The notes under the pieces were generated by a model. That model had not been told where the DNA came from. It saw nothing but the letters and a program-made list of their open reading frames with translations, and made no database searches. This document shows, in pieces, positions 1-5,678 of a DNA stretch of 9,260 bases. The stretch lies in assembly GCA_946544695.1 (NCBI GenBank), contig CAMNMO010000089.1:1-9260 (forward strand), in the 5' to 3' direction. This DNA is from an uncultured Ruminococcus sp. (GTDB taxonomy: Bacteria; Bacillota; Clostridia; Oscillospirales; Ruminococcaceae). The stretch's first letter is position 1, and each line of letters opens with the position of its first letter. The translations under genes were made by a program, and so were the position numbers.

Positions 1-1106
1 ATATTCTTGATGACCATTCTGCCCTCTATGGAAGTATCAGTACCGTAGTTGATGGAACTGAAAGGAGTCTGTGCGCCTGCACGGGAATTCATGGTGTTGA
101 GGTTATGCACCAGTGCTTCCATAGCCTGATAAGTAGCCCTGTCAGTTTCCTTGACAGCATTTTTGAATGCAAAATTCTGTATCTTCTTAATGACCTTAGC
201 ATCAGCATAAGAGGACAGCAGCTGTGCTTCCTCCTCCATATAGCCATTGTCATTGGCAAGGGTGGGCACAAGACCACGCTTGCTGAGAAAATCAGCGCAC
301 TTCTGGGCTATATCGGGATCATCCGGCACATCAGCCAGCAGTGCAAGTCCCCTTCTTATATTGTCTCTGTAACGGTGGCGGAAGGTCTTTTTAACGCCCT
401 CAGCCATATCGTAATCAAACTTCGGTATCGACTGACCGCCATGCTGATCGTTCTGGTTGGACTGTATTGCTATGCATGCAAGTGCAGCATAGCTGGTGAT
501 ATCGTTGGGAGTCCTGAGATAGCCGTGACCTGTTGAAAAGCCGCCTGTAAACAGCTTGGTAAGGTCTATCTGGGTGCAAGTAGTGGTCAAAGTATAGAAG
601 TCCATATCATGGATATGGATATCACCGTTTTCATGAGCGGCAGCATGTTCAGCTTCAAGAACATACATCTCATAGAATTCCTTAGCGCCCACAGAACCGT
701 ATTTGAGCATAGTGCCCATTGCGGTATCACCGTCGATATTCGCATTCTCACGCTTCAGGTCGCTGTCCTCGGCAGACTTGAAAGTCAGATCCTCATAGAC
801 CTTCATGAGCCTTGTATCCATTTCACGGGCTCTTGTCCTCATAGAACGGTAAAGTATATAGGACTTTGCAGTAGCTGCGTGACCCTCCTCGATGAGTACC
901 TTTTCAACGCAGTCCTGTATCTCCTCAACGGTAGGCGTGGTAACATTCTGGGACATGAGCATATCAACGACCTTGCCTGAAAGTTCGAGCGCAGTCTCAT
1001 AGTCACTTCCTCCAACCGACTCAGCTGCCTTATAGATAGCCTGTGCGATCTTTTCGATATTGAATGTTACTGTACGTCCGTCTCTTTTCTTTATCTTTAC
1101 GATCAT
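1..1106 (-). CDS. nrdD: Anaerobic (class III) ribonucleoside-triphosphate reductase, N-terminal part
   Basis: Reduces ribonucleoside triphosphates to deoxyribonucleotides in anaerobic cells by glycyl-radical chemistry; the radical is installed by the activase NrdG. The visible 368 residues begin with an ATP-cone allosteric domain (about 1-95, opening MIVKIKKRDGR). The catalytic barrel follows: HIHDMDFYT at 164-172, a cysteine at 177 in TTTCTQIDL that probably corresponds to the thiyl-radical or redox cysteine, the NQNDQHGGQS block at 217-226, and SRAGAQTPFSSINYG at 341-355. The C-terminus with the glycyl-radical site and zinc cysteines lies beyond base 1, so the gene is cut by the window and not broken. 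The start at 1106 is set by GGAGG at 1114-1118, seven bases upstream. Whether nrdG follows cannot be seen. The family call is secure; NrdD fits a strict or facultative anaerobe. Confidence 0.96.
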   Translation of the reverse strand, partial: MIVKIKKRDGRTVTFNIEKIAQAIYKAAESVGGSDYETALELSGKVVDMLMSQNVTTPTVEEIQDCVEKVLIEEGHAATAKSYILYRSMRTRAREMDTRLMKVYEDLTFKSAEDSDLKRENANIDGDTAMGTMLKYGSVGAKEFYEMYVLEAEHAAAHENGDIHIHDMDFYTLTTTCTQIDLTKLFTGGFSTGHGYLRTPNDITSYAALACIAIQSNQNDQHGGQSIPKFDYDMAEGVKKTFRHRYRDNIRRGLALLADVPDDPDIAQKCADFLSKRGLVPTLANDNGYMEEEAQLLSSYADAKVIKKIQNFAFKNAVKETDRATYQAMEALVHNLNTMNSRAGAQTPFSSINYGTDTSIEGRMVIKN

Positions 1107-1155
1107 TGTACTTCCTCCATACATGATATATAGACTTTGAAAGCAGTCTGTCAGA

Positions 1156-1203
1156 CCACCATATCTAGTATTCAAAATGCGTCCGTATTCTAGTATATAG
1201 TAT
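1156..1203 (-). promoter_or_regulatory. Candidate pair of NrdR repressor boxes at the nrdD promoter
   Basis: Two 16-base sites, at 1156-1171 and 1188-1203, share the same right half TAGTAT (1166-1171 and 1198-1203), 32 bp apart. The first (core ATATCTAGTAT) fits the established NrdR box, roughly acaCwATATaTwgtgt, at most positions; the second (core GTATATAGTAT) fits less well. Tandem NrdR boxes are typically about three helical turns apart, as here. One box covers the -10 hexamer and the other lies just downstream of the predicted start of transcription, where a repressor could block RNA polymerase. The regulator itself is not in the window, so the assignment rests on pattern and position only. 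Confidence 0.5.
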
Positions 1204-1220
1204 ATTTGCGATAAAGTCAA
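1192..1220 (-). promoter_or_regulatory. Sigma-A promoter of nrdD
   Basis: Reading the minus strand, a -35 TTGACT (1220-1215) and a -10 TATACT (1197-1192) are separated by exactly 17 bases. Each hexamer differs from consensus at one position. Transcription should begin near 1185, giving a leader of about 79 nt before the nrdD start. The -10 lies inside a candidate NrdR box. Confidence 0.75.
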
Positions 1221-1234
1221 GCAAACTTAGCGAC

Positions 1235-1266
1235 AAAAAGTTGCAGGCATATTTGTATAGCCTGCA
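1235..1266 (-). terminator. Possible minus-strand terminator hairpin upstream of nrdD
   Basis: TGCAGGC (1242-1248) and GCCTGCA (1260-1266) form a perfect 7-bp stem with an 11-nt loop. On the minus strand the stem is followed after three bases by TTTTT (1239-1235). This could stop transcripts entering from the spacer before they reach the nrdD promoter. No specific upstream transcript was identified, and the T-run is short and offset. Confidence 0.35.
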
Positions 1267-1321
1267 CAAAAGGACAATTGGTTTCTTGTGCAAAACAATT
1301 ACATTTTGGGTAAGCTAAAGC

Positions 1322-1454
1322 GTTAACGGAATCGATCTAATTCACAAAAGATTTTAAAATATGATTCTGACAAGCAATATAACTTGTCAGATAATCAGTC
1401 AAGAAAGGCTATATTTCGTCATCTCAAAATTATGTGAATTGGGACTTCGTTAAC
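1322..1454. repeat. Nested inverted-repeat element, 133 bp
   Basis: Three perfect complementary pairs are nested in order: GTTAACG (1322-1328) with CGTTAAC (1448-1454), AATTCACA (1339-1346) with TGTGAATT (1433-1440), and an apical 9-bp stem TCTGACAAG (1366-1374) with CTTGTCAGA (1383-1391) around an 8-nt loop. A weaker AGAT/ATCT pair (1349-1352 with 1421-1424) sits between them. Either strand could fold into a long interrupted hairpin. It could be a structured RNA or a small palindromic mobile relic. No target-site duplication or transposase is visible and no function is assigned. Confidence 0.5.
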
Positions 1455-1541
1455 AAGACTAAAATATAAGCCGCACAAAAGATTACAGATTGTAATAAAT
1501 ACGGTCTGTCAGTCACAATAACTTGACAGTTTTCCATCAAT

Positions 1542-1572
1542 AAAAAAACCGTCCGCATTATAAACGAACGGT
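1542..1572 (-). terminator. Rho-independent terminator of the 59-residue membrane protein gene
   Basis: On the minus strand, ACCGTTCG (1572-1565) pairs with CGGACGGT (1555-1548) across a 9-nt loop, with one T-G wobble. A run of T's follows, covering 1548-1542. The stem begins three bases past the TGA at 1576-1578. Confidence 0.85.
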
Positions 1573-1575
1573 CGG

Positions 1576-1755
1576 TCATTCCTGACTGCTGCCATAATCA
1601 TGTGTTACGATCGGCTGCCCATATTCTGCTTCAAGCACATCTTCAAGACTGGTATGCACCATGTAAGTTCCGAATGAGATGAGCATTATCAGCAGACCAA
1701 TGATAATGGCTATATCAAGCCTGAAACGCTTTTTCTTTTTCTGCTTTCTGCTCAT
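1576..1755 (-). CDS. Small single-span membrane protein, 59 residues
   Basis: I do not recognise the family. The protein has a strongly basic N-terminus (SRKQKKKKRFR, residues 2-12), one hydrophobic segment at about 15-33, and an acidic hydrophilic tail of about 25 residues ending GSSQE. By the positive-inside rule the N-terminus is cytoplasmic and the tail outside. The ATG at 1755 is chosen because AAGGTG lies about eight bases upstream; a TTG at 1773 is in frame but would put that site inside the gene. A full promoter (1785-1813) and terminator (1542-1572) make it a complete monocistronic gene and not a fragment of a larger one. It is divergent from asnB, which gives no firm functional hint. 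It could be an accessory subunit or a stress-related microprotein, but the sequence does not decide. Confidence 0.72.
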   Translation of the reverse strand: MSRKQKKKKRFRLDIAIIIGLLIMLISFGTYMVHTSLEDVLEAEYGQPIVTHDYGSSQE

Positions 1756-1784
1756 TATCTCACACCTTTCCAAATAATAAATAT

Positions 1785-1813
1785 ATTATACACCATTTAT
1801 TTTTATTTTGCAA
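1785..1813 (-). promoter_or_regulatory. Sigma-A promoter of the 59-residue membrane protein gene
   Basis: On the minus strand, a -35 TTGCAA (1813-1808) and a perfect -10 TATAAT (1790-1785) are separated by 17 bases. Transcription should start near 1778, leaving a leader of about 23 nt that includes the ribosome binding site. Confidence 0.82.
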
Positions 1814-1915
1814 GGGCTTAACGAGAAATATTCAAAAATGCCGAAAAAATCAGATATTACCTGCTTTTTGAACAAATTTATGCAGTCCGCTTTGTATATT
1901 TTTACAAAATCACTA

Positions 1916-1944
1916 TTGCAAATCTGATAAATGGGGTGTATAAT
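1916..1944 (+). promoter_or_regulatory. Sigma-A promoter of asnB
   Basis: A -35 TTGCAA (1916-1921) and a perfect -10 TATAAT (1939-1944) are separated by 17 bases; the expected start is near 1951. Just upstream, TTTGTA (1891-1896) and TACAAA (1903-1908) form a small inverted repeat ending eight bases before the -35, a possible but unproven operator. Confidence 0.82.
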
Positions 1945-1959
1945 TATTATTGAGTTATT

Positions 1960-1982
1960 ATCTGCCTGTATTCAGGGCAGAT
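1960..1982 (+). promoter_or_regulatory. Hairpin in the asnB leader
   Basis: ATCTGCC (1960-1966) pairs with GGCAGAT (1976-1982). Two more inner pairs form if one G is bulged, leaving the loop TATT. The hairpin would lie about 9 nt from the predicted 5' end of the mRNA. No T-run follows, so it is not a terminator. It may stabilise the message or control translation. The leader, about 63 nt, is too short for a T-box riboswitch. Confidence 0.4.
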
Positions 1983-2013
1983 GCATTATTTGAGCGTGAA
2001 ATGAGGACATGAT

Positions 2014-3861
2014 ATGTGCGGTATAGTAGGTTTTACAAATAAGGTTGACAATGCCGAAACAGTGCTTGGCAAGATGATGGACAGGATAAGACACAGGGGA
2101 CCTGATTCTGACGGCAAATATATTGATGAAAATATTGCAATGGGATTTCGCAGGCTGTCTATAATCGACCTCAGCGATGTGGGCAGTCAGCCTATCTTCA
2201 ATGAGGATAGGACACTTGTTCTGACATTCAACGGTGAGATATACAATTATAAAGAACTGAGAGAACAGCTGATAAAAGCAGGTCACAGCTTTTACACAGC
2301 GACCGACTCGGAAGTGCTTATACACGGTTACGAGGAATGGGGCGAGAAACTTCTCGATAAGCTGAGAGGCATGTTTGCCTTTGTTATATATAATAAGCTT
2401 ACGGGCGAACTGTTCGGTGCAAGAGACTTTTTCGGCATAAAGCCTTTTTACTATGCCGAAATGGATGGCACTTTCATGTGGGGCAGTGAGATAAAAAGTT
2501 TCCTTGACCACCCTTCATTCAAAAAAGAACTTGACACCTCCGTGCTGGAGACTTACCTGACCTTCCAGTACTCCCCCACTGAAAACACCTTCTTCAAAGG
2601 CGTAAAGAAACTGCCTGCTGCCCACTGCTTCACATATAAAGACGGCAAACTGAATGTCCGCCGTTACTGGGAAATAAAATTCAACGCAGATAACGGACCA
2701 GTGCTGGAGGATTGGGTACAGAAGATATCAGACACCTTCAAGGATTCTGTTGAAGCGCATAAATTTGCTGACGTTGAAGTTGGTTCTTTCCTTTCAAGCG
2801 GTGTTGATTCAAGTTATGTTGCTGCTGTGGCTGATGTGGATAAAACATTCACAGTAGGTTTCGGTGAAGATGAAAAGTACAACGAGATCGGATATGCCAA
2901 AGAATTCTCAAAGTATATAGGCAAGGATAATTTCTCAAAGGTCATTTCTCCCGAAGAATACTGGGGAAGTCTCAGAAAGATACAGTATCACATGGACGAA
3001 CCTCTTGCCGACCCTGCTGCAATCGCACTATTCTTTGTATGCGGACTGGCAAGCGAACAGGTCAAGGCAGTGCTGTCAGGTGAAGGTGCAGATGAGATAT
3101 TCGGAGGATACAACATTTACCACAATCCCGCTGATATGGCAGCATATTTCAAACTGCCACGCACACTCAGGAAAGGCGTGGGCGCAGTCGCAGAAAAGCT
3201 GCCACACAAGCATGGTGTCAACTACCTTATAAGAGGTTCAAAGGATCTGGACGAACGTTTCATCGGCAATGCATACATCTTTTCCGAAAAAGAACGCAAA
3301 GAGATACTGAAGATAAAGACTGACGCACCCGATGCTATGGCAGTTACAAAGCCGTTCTATGATAAGGTGAGAGATCAGGATCAGGTAACACAGATGCAGT
3401 ACCTCGACCTACATCTTTGGATGACCGGCGATATCCTTCTCAAAGCTGATAAGATGTCAATGGCACATTCGCTTGAACTCAGGGTGCCGTTCCTGGACAG
3501 ACGTGTGATGGAACTTGCTGAGAAGATACCCGCAAGGTACCGTGTCACCAAAGAGAACACCAAGTATGCAATGCGTATCGCAGCACTGAAAGCCTGCCCG
3601 CCGCAGACTGCCAATAAAAAGAAGCTGGGCTTCCCTGTTCCCACCAGGGTGTGGCTGAGAGAGGACAAGTATTATAACATCGTAAAAAACAGCTTCACAT
3701 CTGAAAATGCAAAGAAATTCTTCAATACCGAAGCGCTGGTAAAGCTGCTTGACGACCATAGGTCAGAAAAGTATGACTATTCACGCAAGATATGGACTGT
3801 TTTCACATTCCTTATCTGGTATGAGGTTTTCTTTGGCGAGAATGAATTTACTGCAAAATAA
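2014..3861 (+). CDS. asnB: Asparagine synthetase B, glutamine-hydrolysing
   Basis: Makes asparagine from aspartate with ATP and ammonia drawn from glutamine, in the cytoplasm. The N-terminal class II glutamine amidotransferase domain (about 1-200) starts MCGIVGF, so Cys2 becomes the nucleophile after Met removal. It also carries RHRGPDS at 26-32, FNGEIYNY at 72-79 and TDSE at 97-100. The synthetase domain has the pyrophosphate loop SSGVDSS at 261-267, the MDEPLADPAA segment at 328-337 and SGEGADEIFGGY at 355-366. All key motifs are intact, and at 615 residues it has the usual length of Firmicute AsnB/AsnO proteins. The start is fixed by the required Cys2 and by a TGAGGA ribosome binding site at 2002-2007. 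It is a single-gene unit with its own promoter and terminator. A sporulation-linked AsnO role is possible, but the visible promoter is of the housekeeping type. Confidence 0.97.
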   Translation: MCGIVGFTNKVDNAETVLGKMMDRIRHRGPDSDGKYIDENIAMGFRRLSIIDLSDVGSQPIFNEDRTLVLTFNGEIYNYKELREQLIKAGHSFYTATDSEVLIHGYEEWGEKLLDKLRGMFAFVIYNKLTGELFGARDFFGIKPFYYAEMDGTFMWGSEIKSFLDHPSFKKELDTSVLETYLTFQYSPTENTFFKGVKKLPAAHCFTYKDGKLNVRRYWEIKFNADNGPVLEDWVQKISDTFKDSVEAHKFADVEVGSFLSSGVDSSYVAAVADVDKTFTVGFGEDEKYNEIGYAKEFSKYIGKDNFSKVISPEEYWGSLRKIQYHMDEPLADPAAIALFFVCGLASEQVKAVLSGEGADEIFGGYNIYHNPADMAAYFKLPRTLRKGVGAVAEKLPHKHGVNYLIRGSKDLDERFIGNAYIFSEKERKEILKIKTDAPDAMAVTKPFYDKVRDQDQVTQMQYLDLHLWMTGDILLKADKMSMAHSLELRVPFLDRRVMELAEKIPARYRVTKENTKYAMRIAALKACPPQTANKKKLGFPVPTRVWLREDKYYNIVKNSFTSENAKKFFNTEALVKLLDDHRSEKYDYSRKIWTVFTFLIWYEVFFGENEFTAK

Positions 3862-3875
3862 TGTCATGAACAATT

Positions 3876-3912
3876 ATGCCCCGAAGCGGAATAATTCGCT
3901 TCGGGGCATTTT
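3876..3912 (+). terminator. Rho-independent terminator of asnB
   Basis: A perfect 13-bp stem (3876-3888 with 3897-3909) around an 8-nt loop starts 14 bases after the asnB stop codon. Its base runs into TTTT at 3909-3912. The T-run is short but the stem is very stable. Confidence 0.87.
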
Positions 3913-3921
3913 CGGCTGTAC

Positions 3922-3948
3922 AAAAAAGGCGGGGTCTCTCCCCGCCTT
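3922..3948 (-). terminator. Terminator for the minus-strand four-cysteine protein gene (and ylbJ)
   Basis: A 9-bp stem, CCCCGCCTT (3940-3948) with AAGGCGGGG (3926-3934), encloses a 5-nt loop. On the minus strand it is followed by an unbroken T-run (3927-3922). On the plus strand the stem is followed by GTGTTTT, so it may also back up the asnB terminator. It is the only terminator seen for either minus-strand gene in this block. Confidence 0.88.
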
Positions 3949-3970
3949 GTGTTTTACTAAATCACATCTG

Positions 3971-4183
3971 TCAGATGATATCATCTTCCTGATTCGGTAT
4001 GTTCAGCTGCTTCTTCGGGATACGCTTTATCGGGTCATAATCCCACTTCTTACAGGCGTAATCAGCGTCAACAAGACCCTGCTTCTCACAAAGCACCTTA
4101 TTACCCTCCTTAGAACGGTTGCCGAATTTGCAGTATGAACAGGACGGCGTGATCTTGTTACCGAAAAAACTCTTTCTTGCCAT
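3971..4183 (-). CDS. Small four-cysteine protein of a Firmicute family of unknown function, 70 residues
   Basis: The protein opens MARKSFFGNKITPSC and has four cysteines at 15, 18, 32 and 44, the first two as CxxC, followed by a YDPIKRIPK segment at 49-57 and an acidic end (EDDII). I recall similar short uncharacterised clostridial proteins with the FFGNKI...CxxC...YDPxKR pattern, so this looks like a conserved gene. Four spaced cysteines suggest a zinc site or possibly an iron-sulphur cluster; this is inference. There is no signal peptide or membrane segment, so it is probably cytoplasmic. GGAG lies 11 bases before the ATG, rather far for a ribosome binding site. An extended -10 promoter overlaps the end of ylbJ, so it can be transcribed alone or by read-through from ylbJ. 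Confidence 0.82.
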   Translation of the reverse strand: MARKSFFGNKITPSCSYCKFGNRSKEGNKVLCEKQGLVDADYACKKWDYDPIKRIPKKQLNIPNQEDDII

Positions 4184-4240
4184 GATCTATGCAACTCCTT
4201 TGCGAAAAGATTGAATTATTCAGAGTTTTGAATTACTTAC

Positions 4241-4249
4241 ATTATATCA
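4241..4249 (-). promoter_or_regulatory. Extended -10 promoter of the four-cysteine protein gene
   Basis: On the minus strand TGATATAAT (4249-4241) is a perfect extended -10 element (TGn plus TATAAT). The TGA is also the stop codon of ylbJ. No good -35 hexamer lies 17 bases upstream, which is acceptable for extended -10 promoters. The predicted start is near 4234. Confidence 0.55.
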
Positions 4250-5311
4250 CACTCGTTCTGAAATTACTAGAGTTTTCTTGAAATTCAGTAAAAAAATCAT
4301 CAATATTAAACATATCGACGCACCTAAATTGTTTATTTTGCACAAAGATTTATTGGAGGAAATTGTAAAAACAGCAGTACCGATCAGCTTTGGCTGATAA
4401 AGTTTGCAGAAAAGTGCTGATAGAACCGCTGCCAAAGGTCTGAGTTCAATAAATCTTAACAAGCTCATCCGTTCACTTTTCAATGCAAACAGCTGCATGA
4501 TTATGCACACTCCCCCGAAGGAACATGCCGCACATATTACAGGCAGCAAGTTATAGGGACAGCCTTCAAGTTCGGTAAGTGAAGTAAGTTCGATAAATGC
4601 CTTTAGAACAGTCATGCCGTTGTCTGTAAGGCCAAATAAGCGCTGTATGAAAGAAAAAAGTCCGCAGCAGTCACACAAAGCAGTCATCGATGAAAAGAAG
4701 ATGACTGTCATGCATACAGCTGCCATCGACTTTCCTGCTGAGTTGACAGAACTGACCAGCAAGGCACCGCCTTTGTTGTGTTTATCAACGGTTTTAGCTT
4801 TCAGTTCAGAAAACCTGCACACTACAACTGCAAGCACCAGATCAGCTGACAGTACAGATAAAAATATAAGCGTCCCGACATCTCTGCTGCCAAAAACAGC
4901 AAGACCTACTGCGCCGCTGTAAAATGCAGGTCCGCCGCAGTAACAGAAACTTGCCGCTGACGAAGCAGTTTTTTCATCTATCTCACCTTTATCAAGCATA
5001 TCGGAAATAAGCTTCACGCCGACAGGATATCCTGCGGCAAAGCTTATAAGCATCACAGCAAAAAGGCTGTCGGGCATTCGCAGTATGTACCTTGAAAACA
5101 GCCTGAACGGTCTTGACAGCATGGCTGTGCTGCCGCTGCTTATCAGCATTGCTGAGACTGCCATAAAAGCAAACAGCGATGGTATCAGCACATTAAGGCA
5201 CCTTTCTGCTGACTGACGAACAGCAGCCGAGACTTCTGCGGGATAAAGTACAAGCCCGACCGCAAACAAGGTAAGTACAGCGCATAGCATGATACTCTTC
5301 ATCGTTTTCAT
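4247..5311 (-). CDS. ylbJ: Sporulation integral membrane protein YlbJ
   Basis: A polytopic membrane protein of the YlbJ family (nucleoside-recognition/Gate-like fold), needed for normal spore formation in B. subtilis, where it is expressed in the mother cell under sigma-E. The transported substrate, if any, is unknown. Family marks seen here are ERCLNVLIPSLFAF at 36-49, FAAGYPVGVKLISDMLDKG at 91-109, SFCYCGGPAFYSGAVG at 121-136 and SFGGVCIIMQ at 264-273, with hydrophobic segments throughout. The start is one of three consecutive ATGs (5317, 5314, 5311); the third is chosen because it lies seven bases from GGAGG, giving 354 residues, somewhat short for the family. The last 45 or so codons (after KLYQPKLIG) are AT-rich, unlike the rest, and look like a non-conserved tail. 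It is divergent from yqfC. Confidence 0.88.
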   Translation of the reverse strand: MKTMKSIMLCAVLTLFAVGLVLYPAEVSAAVRQSAERCLNVLIPSLFAFMAVSAMLISSGSTAMLSRPFRLFSRYILRMPDSLFAVMLISFAAGYPVGVKLISDMLDKGEIDEKTASSAASFCYCGGPAFYSGAVGLAVFGSRDVGTLIFLSVLSADLVLAVVVCRFSELKAKTVDKHNKGGALLVSSVNSAGKSMAAVCMTVIFFSSMTALCDCCGLFSFIQRLFGLTDNGMTVLKAFIELTSLTELEGCPYNLLPVICAACSFGGVCIIMQLFALKSERMSLLRFIELRPLAAVLSALFCKLYQPKLIGTAVFTISSNKSLCKINNLGASICLILMIFLLNFKKTLVISERV

Positions 5312-5330
5312 CATCATTCCTCCCGTTATA

Positions 5331-5360
5331 AGTATATGCAGCGAACCTCTGCAATATAAT
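5331..5360. promoter_or_regulatory. Interlocked divergent sigma-E-type promoters for ylbJ and yqfC-yqfD
   Basis: Toward ylbJ (minus strand): -35 TTATATT (5359-5353), 14 bases, -10 CATATACT (5338-5331). This matches the B. subtilis sigma-E consensus kmATATT-N14-CATACAMT at 6 of 7 and 7 of 8 positions. Toward yqfC (plus strand): -35 GTATATG (5332-5338), 14 bases, -10 AATATAAT (5353-5360), matching 5 of 7 and 6 of 8. Each promoter's -10 overlaps the other's -35, so polymerase probably cannot occupy both at once. Both leaders would be only about 12-13 nt. The plus strand also contains a perfect TATAAT (5355-5360), but no sigma-A -35 at the right distance. Confidence 0.55.
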
Positions 5361-5378
5361 AAAACAAGGGGTGATGAC

Positions 5379-5678
5379 ATGGCTAAGATGCCCGACATGA
5401 GTTTCTTCGGGAAAACAAGAGAACTATTATACCTGCAATCCTACATAAAGATAAATGATAATTCATCAGCATTGGTGGAAAATTGCAGGCAAATATTAGA
5501 GTGCACTGATGTCTGTGTACGGCTGCTGACAAGCAGTTTTGAGATCGAGATATGGGGCAGCAGACTGATGGTCAGTTCATTTGCGGAAAACAGCGTGGAG
5601 ATAAATGGTACTATCGAACAGGTCAGGCTTATATCACGAAGCATGAGGAGGGACAGCAATGACATTGGGCAGCATTGA
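5379..5678 (+). CDS. yqfC: Sporulation protein YqfC
   Basis: A small protein (99 residues) of the YqfC/YabP-like family, encoded next to yqfD in most endospore formers and transcribed under sigma-E in B. subtilis; its molecular role is not settled. The recognisable core runs from about 18 to 86: a hydrophobic/polar opening, then VENCRQILECTDVCVRL (33-49), IEIWGSRLMV (56-65) and VEINGTIEQVRLI (73-85), the regular strand pattern of the family. There is no signal peptide or membrane segment. The ATG at 5379 is chosen because AGGGGTG lies five bases upstream; the open frame continues upstream of it, across the promoter region. The stop overlaps the start of yqfD by 20 bases, indicating translational coupling. 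Confidence 0.88.
   Translation: MAKMPDMSFFGKTRELLYLQSYIKINDNSSALVENCRQILECTDVCVRLLTSSFEIEIWGSRLMVSSFAENSVEINGTIEQVRLISRSMRRDSNDIGQH

Larger units (their letters stand above)
1221..1541. other. Gene-free, AT-rich spacer with several hairpins
   Basis: No credible coding region, tRNA or known riboswitch was found in this stretch between the nrdD promoter and the terminator of the 59-residue protein gene. It holds a perfect 7-bp hairpin at 1242-1266, a nested inverted-repeat element at 1322-1454, a short hairpin ATTACA-GAT-TGTAAT at 1482-1496 and a bulged CTGTCA/TGACAG hairpin at 1506-1529. The octamer CACAAAAG occurs three times on the plus strand (1265, 1343 and 1474). No convincing promoter was found on either strand, so it cannot be called a transcribed RNA. 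Confidence 0.6.

Noticed and set aside
105..980. Two plus-strand open frames opposite nrdD
   Set aside because: They lie antisense to conserved NrdD blocks, show no domain and have no promoter or ribosome binding site.
1322..1454. Replication origin or plasmid iterons in the repeat-rich spacer
   Set aside because: TAATTCACA is one base off a DnaA box, but no cluster of boxes, AT-rich unwinding element or replication gene is present.
1107..1541. Cobalamin or other known riboswitch upstream of nrdD
   Set aside because: No B12-box-like sequence or other recognisable aptamer core was found, and the nrdD promoter leaves a leader of only about 79 nt.
1945..2013. T-box leader for asnB
   Set aside because: The leader from the predicted start is about 63 nt, far shorter than a T-box, and has no terminator/antiterminator pair.
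1972..2511. Long open frame on the minus strand opposite the start of asnB
   Set aside because: It is antisense to a strongly supported gene, has no ribosome binding site and no recognisable domain; it is a codon-bias shadow.
4383..4398. Hairpin ATCAGC-TTTG-GCTGAT as a ylbJ terminator
   Set aside because: It lies inside the ylbJ reading frame and no T-run follows directly on the minus strand (the nearest is about 12 bases on).
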